DNA of 32,383 nucleotides from Bryobacterales bacterium (GTDB taxonomy: Bacteria; Acidobacteriota; Terriglobia; Bryobacterales; Bryobacteraceae): NCBI GenBank assembly GCA_016789785.1, contig JAEUQE010000071.1, positions 1 to 32,383 on the forward strand, given 5' to 3'. The notes below the pieces were generated by a model, which saw only the letters and a program-made list of their open reading frames with translations, had not been told where the DNA came from and did no database searches. A program made the translations under genes and the position numbers. Positions 8,279 to 15,824 of this stretch are shown piece by piece (position 1 is the first letter of the stretch; each line of letters begins with the position of its first letter).

Positions 8279-9694
8279 TCAGCCATCCACCACGGGAGCA
8301 CGCAGTGGGTCTTGCGATGTGACGAACCAGTCAAACAGTACCCCCTCGACATCGCCTCGCCGTTTTGCGTAGCCAGCGTCATCCCAGAGATTGTCGAGTT
8401 CGTGCGGATCGTTCTTCAGGTCATAGAACTCGCCAAGACGGGCCCGTCCATATCGAACGAGTTTCCATTCGGACGTTCGAACGGCGTGGATCGTGGGAAA
8501 CTCCGCAAACACCGCGCCCTTCTGCTCACGCCTGCCTTCCGGGCGGATCAGCGGGCGGCCTTGCACACCGGCAGGAAGCGGGAGCTCCAGCAATCCAAGC
8601 ACGGTTGGAAGCACATCGATCTCTTCACAAAGACCACCATCCACCACTCCCGCGGCGACCTTGCCCGGCGCTCGAATCAACAGCGGGGTCCTCAGCACTT
8701 CGTCATACATGTAGCCGCCCTTGAACAGCAGTCCATGGTCGCCGAGCATCTCGCCGTGATCCGCATTGAAGACCACCACGGTACGCTCCGCAAGACCAAG
8801 TCCCTGCAGTTCCTTGAGGATCTGTCCCACGTACTTGTCGTTGAGCGAGATCATGCCGTAGTAAAAGGCCTTCACGCGATCGAGATCCTTCGGCGTCATC
8901 TTTGTCAGATCGAATCCGACGCTCGATTGGAGAGCCTTCCCGTGGCCCGGAGGTTTGCGATCCATTTCGCCTCTGCGTGCGTGTGACGCGGGGAAGGCCG
9001 CGCCTTCATACATCCTGTCGAAGGGCGCTGGCGGGTCGAAGGGATGATGCGGCCGCCGCAGATTCACATGCAGGAAGAACGGCCTCTCGCGGTTTGCCCG
9101 CAGATACTGGCGTGCATGATCCGCGAACACCGCTGTCTCATCGAGTTCTTCAGGCCACGGTACAGCCGATGCCTGGAACTGCTCCTGCGAGAGACGCCGG
9201 AACTCTTCCAGCCGCCGACGGTTTGCATCGGGAATCGCGCCTCCATGCCATCCGTCTTTGGCCAGCACCGCATCGTGTTCCTTGCCGCCCGCCACCAACT
9301 GTTGAAATCCACCGAGGTACCTCCGCGGCGCGAAGGGCAGTTCACCCACTGTGGCCGTATGATAGCCATGCCCGTTCAGAACGCGAGCAAGCGTCTGTTC
9401 GTGATCCGGAAGCCGGTACAGATTGGTTGGCGTGCGATGCACGTGCGGGTAGCGTCCGGTTGCGAGACTGACGCGCGATGGAACGCACTGCGGCGTCTGC
9501 ACGTAGTGCTGGTCGAAGCGTACGCCTTCCGATGCGAGACGGTCGATGTTCGGAGTCCGGATCACCGGGTTGCCATAGCACCCAAGACAATCCGCGCGCT
9601 GCTGATCGTGTGTGATCATCAGCACGTTCCATCGCGGCGATGTCTGCGCGGCTGCAAGGCCCGCCGCGGCTCCGGCAAACTGCCTGCGTGTCAT
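8279..9694 (-). CDS. Tat-exported sulfatase (formylglycine-dependent, arylsulfatase/choline-sulfatase superfamily)
   Basis: This 471-residue type I sulfatase carries the modification motif CVPSR at residues 70-74. Cys70 would be converted to the catalytic formylglycine by a separate maturation enzyme not encoded here. The N-terminal MTRRQFAG... sequence followed by an alanine-rich stretch is a twin-arginine signal, so it acts in the periplasm or outside. Metal-binding features include THDQQR near the N-terminus and NADHGEMLGDHG later (about residues 315-326). It starts 4 bp after the stop of the large Oar-like receptor, so the two are almost certainly cotranscribed. That suggests removal of sulfate from a substrate the receptor binds, such as a sulfated polysaccharide. 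Sulfatase subfamilies cannot be separated by eye, and phosphonate or phosphodiester hydrolysis is a possible alternative. Confidence 0.9.
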   Translation of the reverse strand: MTRRQFAGAAAGLAAAQTSPRWNVLMITHDQQRADCLGCYGNPVIRTPNIDRLASEGVRFDQHYVQTPQCVPSRVSLATGRYPHVHRTPTNLYRLPDHEQTLARVLNGHGYHTATVGELPFAPRRYLGGFQQLVAGGKEHDAVLAKDGWHGGAIPDANRRRLEEFRRLSQEQFQASAVPWPEELDETAVFADHARQYLRANRERPFFLHVNLRRPHHPFDPPAPFDRMYEGAAFPASHARRGEMDRKPPGHGKALQSSVGFDLTKMTPKDLDRVKAFYYGMISLNDKYVGQILKELQGLGLAERTVVVFNADHGEMLGDHGLLFKGGYMYDEVLRTPLLIRAPGKVAAGVVDGGLCEEIDVLPTVLGLLELPLPAGVQGRPLIRPEGRREQKGAVFAEFPTIHAVRTSEWKLVRYGRARLGEFYDLKNDPHELDNLWDDAGYAKRRGDVEGVLFDWFVTSQDPLRAPVVDG

Positions 9695-9698
9695 CCGG

Positions 9699-12600
9699 TT
9701 AGAAATCGTATCGCAACACGAACTGTGCCTGCCGCATGGGACGAATCACTCGATCGATCCTACCCACTGTGTTCACACTCGAGATGTTCGTCACAGGCGC
9801 GCCGTAGTTCGGATGATTGAGCACGTTGAAGAATTCCAGACGGAAGGTGACGTTGTGTCCCTCGTGCACGCGGAACACCTTGGCCATGCTTGCGTCCATC
9901 ACGTTGATGCCAGGCCCGAGAATCGTGTTGCGGCCTGCATTGCCGAACCGCGGTTGCCCGTTCACCGGATCCACCGCGGGAGCCGGCTCGAAGGCGTTGG
10001 CATTGAACCAGCGCGATGCGGAACGCTCACCCCCCGGCAGATTCGGACTCACTCCAGCCACCACATCCGGACGGTTATTCGCCAGTCCACCGGTCGCCGT
10101 GAAAGTGGGCGTGAGATAGCGCCCGGTTGTGTAGCGCCAGATCGAACTGAGCCGCCATCCTCCGAACAGGCGGTGCCGCCATGGCATCTCCCAGGTCGCA
10201 TTGATGTTGACCACATGACGCCGCACATAATCGCTGTTGGCGCGGTCGCGGCCGAGGTTTTCGAGATCGAGCAACGCAGCCTGCACCGTGCCTCCCACAT
10301 CGTCCAGTCCCTTGGCCCATGTCCAGTTGCCTTGAAAGATCAGTCCTTTGCGATAGCGTCTGCGAAGCTCCAATTGCATGGCGTGGTAGGTGGAGTTTCC
10401 ATCCGACCTCCGCACGCTTACTGAACTGGTGCCGAACGTGTTCGCAAAGCGCCGTTGCACTTGCCCCGTGGCGGGATTCAGGAACAGACCGTTCGCATTG
10501 ATGGTGCGAAACAGATTGCTTCCCTTGTTGCCCACATAGCCAAGGCTCGCCACGGTGTGCCATCCCAGACTGCGCTCGATGGTGAGATTCCACTGCTGGT
10601 TGTCCGGAAGCCCGAAGTTCCGTTCCAATCCCGCGGGCGAAACGCTCGCACTGCCTCCTGCAGTGAGATACGGCGAGTCGAGCCGCAACTGCGGCTGACC
10701 GTTCTGAATCGCCTGCGAGTACGTAAAGAGGCCCGCAAACGGAGGATTGATACCCACCGTTTGCAGCAGATACTGAATCGGGTACCGCGAATAGAAGATG
10801 CCATAACCGCCGCGCACCACCATCTTTGCGGAAGGCATCTGATGGACGAAGCCGAACCGTGGCCCCCAGTTGCGATATTGCGTATTCAGCAGTCTTCGCG
10901 GATTCGCGCCCGCCTCCTGATCGCTCAGCAACGGGAAGCGCCACTGTCCTTGCGCGTTCGTCAGCCTGGAAACGATAAGCGGCAGGAACTCGTTCGTGGG
11001 CAGACGGCCGTTGTCACTCGCAACCACAATCGCTCCGCTATCCGGATCAAACATCCCGAGACGATTCCGCTCCTCCACCGGATTCAGAAACAGCTCATGA
11101 CGCAGGCCGAAGCTCAGCGTGAGATGGCGCGTCACACGCCAGTCATCCTGAATGTAGGTGGCGATCTCGTTTTGCATCAGCAGCACCTTCGGCTTCACTG
11201 GCACTTCCTGGCTCGATGCCGGCAGGCCGAGCAGATAGCCCGCAAACGAATATCCCGTGGAAACCGCGGAGTTCGCTCCTTGAAATGTGATCTGGCCACG
11301 GGCGTTGGTCTGTTGCAGCGCGTTGAGATAAATGCGGCGGCCCTCGAAGCCGATCTTGATCTGATGATTGCCGCGGGTCATGGAGAACGCATCCGCCAGA
11401 GTGAACACGTTGTTGATCATCGAAAGCGCGGCTTCTCCAAACGTCGCTGTGCCGCCGTACTTGAACGGGCTGAACGCATCGGTTCCGGTGAACTGAATCT
11501 GCGGCAGCGCGGGAATGCCTGGATTTCCTGGCTCAAACCCTCGCCAGCCAAGTTGTTCGATGCTGGGCAGGGAGCCATTAAAGTAGGTGGCGATATTGGA
11601 GAAGTTCATCGCGCCAAATCGCAACTCGTTCACCATGCGAGGCCCCAGGGGCGCGGTCCACGTCAGTGTCGCATTGCGGCTATCCGCCGGCTCGGTGCGT
11701 CCCACACCAGGCGTTCCGATGAGGTTCGGGATGAAGCCGCCGGTATCGGAATGTGTGTACCGGAATGCCAATGACTGATTGGCGGGCAGCGTCTGATCCA
11801 GCCGCACCGTGAATTGATCCGCGTTGTTGGTTTCTTCCGGGAACTTCAGCAGATTATTCGCCAGGCCGGGCGATGTGGGCGAAGACGTGAATGGCCGCAA
11901 CTGAAGCGCAGACCGGTCAAGGCGCGACGCCGGAATGCGATTCCCTGCAAACGGCTGCCGCGACGCCAGCGGATCGGTGATCGCAACACGTGGCAGAAGT
12001 TGCGAGAAATCGCCACTCCAGAACGCGTCGGGCGGTACGGTGGACACCTTCGTCACGTTCTCTTTCTGCCGGTTGCCTTCGTAGTTGACGAAGAAGAAGG
12101 TCTTGTCCTTGCGAATGGGTCCGCCGAGTGAGCCACCAAATTGATGGCGGCGGAACGGTTGCTGCTCCATCGTATTGAACGGGTCGCGCGCTTGCAGGGC
12201 GTTGCCACGATAAAACTCGAATGCGCTGCCGTGGAAACGATTCGTTCCGGATCGCGAAACCACGCTCACTTGCGTGCCCGCCTGCCCGTACTCCGCGGCC
12301 GCGACGCCGGACGTTACCTTGAACTCGCGAATCAGATCCACCGACAGGGGCGCCGCCGAGCGGTTCTGATACAGATTGTTGTTTGGTGTTCCATCCAGCA
12401 GGTAGTCATTCGAGTAGGAGCGGTTGCCGTTCACCGCCACGGCTCCGAAATCGGTACCACCGCCAACGTTGTTGTCCACCGCGCCCGCGGCCAGCGTCAC
12501 CAGTTGGTTGAAGTCGCGGCCATTCAGCGGCAATGTGTCGATCTGTTCACGGACAATGGTGCTCTCGAGTGACGCGGATTGCGTGAAGATAGGCGCGGCG

Positions 12601-12950
12601 TCGGCCGAAACAACCACCTGCTCCTGAACCGTGCCGAGCTGCAGCGACACATTGCGCGTCAGCACGGCGCCAACATCCACACGCAGATTCTCGATCCGTT
12701 CGGTGCGAAAGCCCTTCGCTTCCACTGTGACATGGTAAACGCCCGGCGGAAGCGGATAGAGCACATAGGTGCCTGTTTCATTGGATCGCGTCGTCCGCTC
12801 CACACCGGTCTCGACGTTCTTGGCCGTGGCCGTGGCATTCGGCACAACGCTGCCGGTGGCGTCGGTGATGGTGCCCGCGATGCGAACGGCTGTCGATTGC
12901 GCGAACAGGAAGGAAACGGTCACAAGGAGAAGTACAATCAGGCGCATCAT
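9699..12950 (-). CDS. Oar-like TonB-dependent outer-membrane receptor with carboxypeptidase-regulatory-like domain
   Basis: This outer-membrane beta-barrel protein of about 1083 residues is of the Oar type that is amplified in Acidobacteria. A signal peptide (about 1-18, ending FLFAQ) precedes a carboxypeptidase-regulatory-like Ig domain (about 20-105), recognisable by GTITDATGSVVPNATATAK. The plug follows, with TLPLNGRDFNQLV, NGNRSYSNDYLLDG and EYGQAGTQVSVVSRSG. The long C-terminal barrel closes with FVLRYDF, an aromatic C-terminus as expected for BAM-dependent insertion. I chose the start at 12950 because GGAAG lies 7 nt upstream and the signal peptide begins there; an upstream in-frame extension to 13151 would overlap the next gene and lacks family features. 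The sulfatase follows at 4 bp. Such receptors are thought to import oligomers or polymers, and the ligand is not known. Confidence 0.92.
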   Translation of the reverse strand: MMRLIVLLLVTVSFLFAQSTAVRIAGTITDATGSVVPNATATAKNVETGVERTTRSNETGTYVLYPLPPGVYHVTVEAKGFRTERIENLRVDVGAVLTRNVSLQLGTVQEQVVVSADAAPIFTQSASLESTIVREQIDTLPLNGRDFNQLVTLAAGAVDNNVGGGTDFGAVAVNGNRSYSNDYLLDGTPNNNLYQNRSAAPLSVDLIREFKVTSGVAAAEYGQAGTQVSVVSRSGTNRFHGSAFEFYRGNALQARDPFNTMEQQPFRRHQFGGSLGGPIRKDKTFFFVNYEGNRQKENVTKVSTVPPDAFWSGDFSQLLPRVAITDPLASRQPFAGNRIPASRLDRSALQLRPFTSSPTSPGLANNLLKFPEETNNADQFTVRLDQTLPANQSLAFRYTHSDTGGFIPNLIGTPGVGRTEPADSRNATLTWTAPLGPRMVNELRFGAMNFSNIATYFNGSLPSIEQLGWRGFEPGNPGIPALPQIQFTGTDAFSPFKYGGTATFGEAALSMINNVFTLADAFSMTRGNHQIKIGFEGRRIYLNALQQTNARGQITFQGANSAVSTGYSFAGYLLGLPASSQEVPVKPKVLLMQNEIATYIQDDWRVTRHLTLSFGLRHELFLNPVEERNRLGMFDPDSGAIVVASDNGRLPTNEFLPLIVSRLTNAQGQWRFPLLSDQEAGANPRRLLNTQYRNWGPRFGFVHQMPSAKMVVRGGYGIFYSRYPIQYLLQTVGINPPFAGLFTYSQAIQNGQPQLRLDSPYLTAGGSASVSPAGLERNFGLPDNQQWNLTIERSLGWHTVASLGYVGNKGSNLFRTINANGLFLNPATGQVQRRFANTFGTSSVSVRRSDGNSTYHAMQLELRRRYRKGLIFQGNWTWAKGLDDVGGTVQAALLDLENLGRDRANSDYVRRHVVNINATWEMPWRHRLFGGWRLSSIWRYTTGRYLTPTFTATGGLANNRPDVVAGVSPNLPGGERSASRWFNANAFEPAPAVDPVNGQPRFGNAGRNTILGPGINVMDASMAKVFRVHEGHNVTFRLEFFNVLNHPNYGAPVTNISSVNTVGRIDRVIRPMRQAQFVLRYDF

Positions 12951-13083
12951 AAAGATCTTCCACTGGAATAACGAAACCCAGTGTACGCCTGATTCTGTTA
13001 CAGCGCGACCTCGATCCCGTGAACAGCTTGCAACATGGAATTTCAGAGCCGGAATCACCGCATCCCGCCTCACATACGACGCG

Positions 13084-13626
13084 CTATGGATGCGGCGCCA
13101 CGCCGCTTTCCTCAATTCGATAGCCCTGCGCCTTGCCGGTTGAGGTGTCATAGATCGCGAAAGTCGGCGGCACCAGCGTTTGCCGCGCTTCGGAATCCAA
13201 CTGGCATCCCATGATCGATCCGGGATTCAGCAGCAGCGTCTTTGCGCGCGGCACTGCGTTGTGAAAAATGTGATTGTGCCCGTAGAACACCGCGTCATGA
13301 TGATCGGCGCGGGCGATCGCGGCCGCGATGTTGTCGAAGTGATTCACTGCGATTCGCCGTCCATCGAATTCCTCTTCGAAGAACTCACCACGCAGTCTGA
13401 TGTTGGGATACTTCGTCGTCTTGGCAGTGATGCGGAACAGATCCGCGTCGTTGTTGCCGAAGACGATGTGAATGGGCCTCGGGAATCCGCGCGCCAGTTG
13501 ATCGATGATGAAAGGCGAGCAGAGATCGCCGCAGCAGATCATGCAATCGGCGTCCGCAACGGCGGTGAGTGCGGTGGCGAGGGCTCGGACGTTGTCATGA
13601 ATATCGGAGAGGACCGCAATGCGCAT
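13084..13626 (-). CDS. YfcE/MJ0936-type metallophosphoesterase
   Basis: This 180-residue cytoplasmic calcineurin-like phosphoesterase of the YfcE group contains all expected metal ligands. These are DIH (Asp8, His10), GDL (Asp34), GNND (Asn58/Asn59), a His in AVNHFDN, and GHNHIFH near residue 135. The final NPGS motif of the family is also present (LLNPGSI). Relatives hydrolyse phosphodiesters in a Mn-dependent way in vitro; the physiological substrate is unknown. It lies upstream of the Oar-like gene on the same strand with a 133-bp gap, so cotranscription is possible but not required. It is divergent from the TfoX-like gene. Confidence 0.9.
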   Translation of the reverse strand: MRIAVLSDIHDNVRALATALTAVADADCMICCGDLCSPFIIDQLARGFPRPIHIVFGNNDADLFRITAKTTKYPNIRLRGEFFEEEFDGRRIAVNHFDNIAAAIARADHHDAVFYGHNHIFHNAVPRAKTLLLNPGSIMGCQLDSEARQTLVPPTFAIYDTSTGKAQGYRIEESGVAPHP

Positions 13627-13703
13627 GGATCAAGTGATAGCGCCCTGTGTGCACGCGGGTCAACTCCCGCCGCGGAGATACCCGTCGCAGGCATAATGGA
13701 GAG

Positions 13704-14087
13704 GTGCCGAAAGCGGATCGTTACGTCGAATTCGTTGTCGAGCAGTTCTCGCCGCTCGGCAGGATCACCACGAAATACATGTTCGGGGGCTGGTGCCTCT
13801 ACTGCGACGGTACGGTGTTTGCACTGATCGCCGATGGCGCCGTCTTCCTCAAGGGTGATGCGCGGAACATTCCGATGTTTGAAGCGCGCGGGCTTCAGCC
13901 GTTCAAGCCGTTTCCCGATCAGGAGGTCGTGATGAAGTACTTTCAGGCGCCTCCGGAGATCTTTGAGGACTCGGATGCCATGCGCGAATGGTGCGGCGGC
14001 GCGATCGAGGCGGGGCGCCGTTCCTCGAAACCGAAGAAGGCGAAAGCCCCCGGAACAAGAAAAATGAAAGTTCGCAACGAAAAATGA
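13704..14087 (+). CDS. TfoX/Sxy N-terminal domain protein
   Basis: This small protein (127 residues from the GTG at 13704) matches the TfoX N-terminal domain. It has an opening helix YVEFVVEQFSPLG, the conserved MFGG in TTKYMFGGWCLYCDG, then FALIADGAVFLKGD, and a lysine-rich tail. It lacks the C-terminal TfoX domain of the Haemophilus competence regulator. Single-domain members are widespread and have no proven competence role. The start is uncertain: GTG 13704 sits almost directly after GGAGAG, while an in-frame ATG at 13647 adds 19 residues of non-family sequence. The stop overlaps the next gene's start as ATGA (14084-14087), which indicates translational coupling to the dehydratase. Confidence 0.83.
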   Translation: MPKADRYVEFVVEQFSPLGRITTKYMFGGWCLYCDGTVFALIADGAVFLKGDARNIPMFEARGLQPFKPFPDQEVVMKYFQAPPEIFEDSDAMREWCGGAIEAGRRSSKPKKAKAPGTRKMKVRNEK

Positions 14088-15247
14088 AAATTACGGCCAT
14101 CAAGACGATTGTTGTGAATGCGCGCATGCGCAATTGGGTGCTGGTGAAGGTGGAGACGGATCAACCCGGGCTCTACGGATGGGGCGAGGCGACGCTCGAA
14201 TGGAAGACCAAGGGCGTCGTCGGGGCCATTGAAGATCTGTCGGTCTTGTTGATCGGCCAGGATCCGCGGCGGGTGGAACACATCTGGCAGATGATGCACC
14301 GGCAGTACTTCTGGCGTGGCGGCATCGTCACGATGACCGCGATGAGCGGCATCGATCAAGCGCTGTGGGACATCAAGGGCAAGGATCTGGGCCGTCCCGT
14401 TTGCGAACTGCTTGGCGGTCCGGTGCGCGATCGCCTGCGCCTTTACGATCATCTTGGCGGCGGCTTGCTGGAAGACATCTACAAGACGATTGAGCCTTCG
14501 GTGTTTGCGGAGCGAATTCAGTTGAGCCTGGAGAAAGGCTTCACGGCCGTGAAGTCGATGCCGATTCCCGTCGCAGAGTTGATTGAGAGCCCCGCGGTGA
14601 TGAAGCGCGCGGCGAAGTGCGTGGAGGCGATGCGCAACGCGGTGGGCGATGAAGTGGACATCATGCTCGACCTGCATGCACGCACGACACCGGCGGCGGC
14701 GATTCAGTTCGGCAGGCTGCTGGTTGACTACAACTTGTATTGGTATGAGGAACCGTGCTGGCCGGAACACACCGATGCCTTAGTGGAAGTATCGCGAGCG
14801 CTGCCGTTCCCCATCGCGACGGGCGAGCGGCTGGTGGGCCGTTGGGAGTTCCGGGAATTGCTGGAGAAGCGGGCCTGCGCGATTATTCAACCCGATGTTT
14901 CGCACTGCGGCGGGATCAGCGAAGCGCGGCGCATTGCGGCGATGGCCGAGACGTATTCGGTGTCTGTGGCATGCCACAATCCGCAGGGACCGGTGAGCAC
15001 CGCGTCGTCGATTCATGTCGGGTTTGCGACGCCGAACTACCTGATCCAGGAAGTGGTGCGCGCGGATGTGCCGTGGCGCAACGACATTCTGACGGAGCCT
15101 CTCGACATTGCGCGAGGCTACGTGAATCCGCCGGTGAAGCCCGGCCTGGGCATCGACATCAATGAAGCAGAAGCGGCGAAGCATCCCTTCGCGCCTGAGG
15201 TGCCGATGGACTGCTTCCATCGTGACGGCTCAGTGGCGGATTGGTAA
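14084..15247 (+). CDS. Enolase-superfamily sugar-acid dehydratase, D-galactonate-dehydratase-like
   Basis: This 387-residue mandelate racemase/muconate lactonizing enzyme family protein is most like DgoD. Predicted Mg ligands are Asp196 (MLDLHAR), Glu222 (WYEEP) and Glu248 (TGERL). His198, in the D-x-H pattern, and His298 (CHNPQGP) occupy the general acid/base positions known from galactonate dehydratase, and Glu323 (IQEVV) is also kept. The start ATG overlaps the TfoX-like stop by ATGA. Galactonate dehydratase forms 2-keto-3-deoxy-galactonate; close relatives act on other aldonic acids, so the substrate is not fixed. No KDG kinase or aldolase is nearby. The last 60 codons are the first of three tandem copies (15064-15779), so this 3' end has been duplicated downstream of itself. 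Confidence 0.9.
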   Translation: MKITAIKTIVVNARMRNWVLVKVETDQPGLYGWGEATLEWKTKGVVGAIEDLSVLLIGQDPRRVEHIWQMMHRQYFWRGGIVTMTAMSGIDQALWDIKGKDLGRPVCELLGGPVRDRLRLYDHLGGGLLEDIYKTIEPSVFAERIQLSLEKGFTAVKSMPIPVAELIESPAVMKRAAKCVEAMRNAVGDEVDIMLDLHARTTPAAAIQFGRLLVDYNLYWYEEPCWPEHTDALVEVSRALPFPIATGERLVGRWEFRELLEKRACAIIQPDVSHCGGISEARRIAAMAETYSVSVACHNPQGPVSTASSIHVGFATPNYLIQEVVRADVPWRNDILTEPLDIARGYVNPPVKPGLGIDINEAEAAKHPFAPEVPMDCFHRDGSVADW

Positions 15248-15254
15248 AGGTTGT

Positions 15255-15278
15255 GAGGGGCACTTCGGGCGGCCCCTC
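15255..15278. terminator. Hairpin after dehydratase stop (repeat copy 1)
   Basis: GAGGGGC (15255-15261) and GCCCCTC (15272-15278) form a 7-bp GC-rich stem with a 10-nt loop, 8 nt after the dehydratase stop. There is no T-tract, so termination strength is uncertain. Confidence 0.5.
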
Positions 15279-15330
15279 GCGCCACTTTCGACACGGTCTG
15301 CGGAGGCGTTACGGCAGCGCGCGCCCAACG

Positions 15331-15513
15331 GATGTGCCGTGGCGCAACGACATTCTGATGGAGCCCCTCGACATTGCGCGAGGCTACGTGAATCCGCCGG
15401 TAAAGCCTGGCTTGGGCATCGACATCAATGAAGCAGAAGCGGCGAAGCATCCCTTCGCGCCCAAGGTCCCGATGGACTGCTTCCATCGTGACGGCTCAGT
15501 GGCGGATTGGTAG
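15331..15513 (+). pseudogene. Dehydratase C-terminal fragment, repeat copy 2
   Basis: The segment encodes the last 60 residues of the dehydratase again, with two amino-acid changes relative to copy 1 (Thr to Met in ILMEPL and Glu to Lys in FAPKVP) and several silent ones. It ends in TAG. It lacks the catalytic barrel, so it cannot be an enzyme. A 90-residue open frame from a TTG at 15241 covers it, overlapping the dehydratase stop, but it has no ribosome-binding site or independent family match. Confidence 0.85.
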
Positions 15514-15520
15514 AGGTTGT

Positions 15521-15544
15521 GAGGGGCACTTCGGGCGGCCCCTC
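15521..15544. terminator. Hairpin in repeat copy 2
   Basis: This is the same GAGGGGC/GCCCCTC stem-loop as at 15255-15278, exactly 266 bp downstream. The first 45 nt after the stop are identical between the two spacers. Confidence 0.45.
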
Positions 15545-15596
15545 GCGCCACTTTCGACGCAGCCTGCGGAGACGTTTCGGCGGCGCGCGCCCAGTG

Positions 15597-15779
15597 GATG
15601 TGCCGTGGCGCAACGATATTCTGACGGAGCCTCTCGACATTGCGCGAGGCTACGTGAATCCGCCGGTGAAGCCCGGCCTGGGCATCGACATCAATGAAGC
15701 AGAAGCGGCGAAGCATCCCTTCGCACCTGAGGTGCCGATGGACTGCTTCCACCGCGACGGCTCGGTCGCGGACTGGTAA
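15597..15779 (+). pseudogene. Dehydratase C-terminal fragment, repeat copy 3
   Basis: This is a third copy of the last 60 codons. It encodes exactly the same amino acids as copy 1; all seven nucleotide differences I count are synonymous. It abuts the intact hairpin and pstS 3' end, so it is probably the original 3' terminus of the gene, left behind by the tandem duplication. It has no promoter, start or catalytic domain of its own. Confidence 0.85.
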
Positions 15780-15786
15780 ATGCGAA

Positions 15787-15810
15787 GGGCCACTTCAAGC
15801 GAAGTGGCCC
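15787..15810. terminator. Bidirectional hairpin between dehydratase repeats and pstS
   Basis: GGGCCACTTC and GAAGTGGCCC form a perfect 10-bp stem around an AAGC loop. It sits 7 nt after the stop of repeat copy 3 and 14 nt beyond the pstS stop on the other strand. The position between convergent genes fits a shared terminator, although flanking T-runs are short. Confidence 0.7.
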
Positions 15811-15824
15811 CTCTTCAAGCCTGG

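Larger units (their letters stand above)
15064..15779 (+). repeat. 266-bp tandem repeat built from the dehydratase gene 3' end (about 2.7 copies)
   Basis: Copy 1 covers 15064-15329, copy 2 covers 15330-15595 and partial copy 3 covers 15596-15779. Each copy starts at GGATGTGCCGTGGCGC, contains the final 61 codons of the dehydratase gene and ends in TGGTAA or TGGTAG. Copies 1 and 2 continue with an 82-nt spacer holding a GAGGGGC/GCCCCTC hairpin and short blocks that match the 3' end of the convergent pstS. The period is not a multiple of three, and every copy has its own stop, so this is not an in-frame protein repeat. Confidence 0.95.

Noticed and set aside
7622..8986. Rightward open frame of 454 codons covering tetR and the sulfatase 3' end
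   Set aside because: It overlaps two strongly supported genes in other frames and has no recognisable protein features.
10455..11774. Long rightward open frame (439 codons) opposite the Oar-like receptor gene
   Set aside because: Its composition is that of an antisense shadow (Arg/His rich), with no domain. The receptor on the other strand is well supported.
12951..13151. N-terminal extension of the Oar-like receptor to 13151
   Set aside because: It would place 67 unrelated residues before a clear signal peptide and overlap the phosphoesterase gene. A ribosome-binding site supports 12950.
15241..15779. Two 90-codon open frames (15241-15513 and 15507-15779) as independent genes
   Set aside because: They start at TTG inside the preceding stop region and lack ribosome-binding sites. 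Only their dehydratase-derived C-terminal part is recognisable, so repeat-derived fragments explain them.
15064..15779. CRISPR array or programmed frameshift
   Set aside because: The unit is 266 bp, mostly coding sequence, with nearly identical spacers. Each copy is closed by a stop, and no slippery site or selenocysteine signal is needed to explain it.
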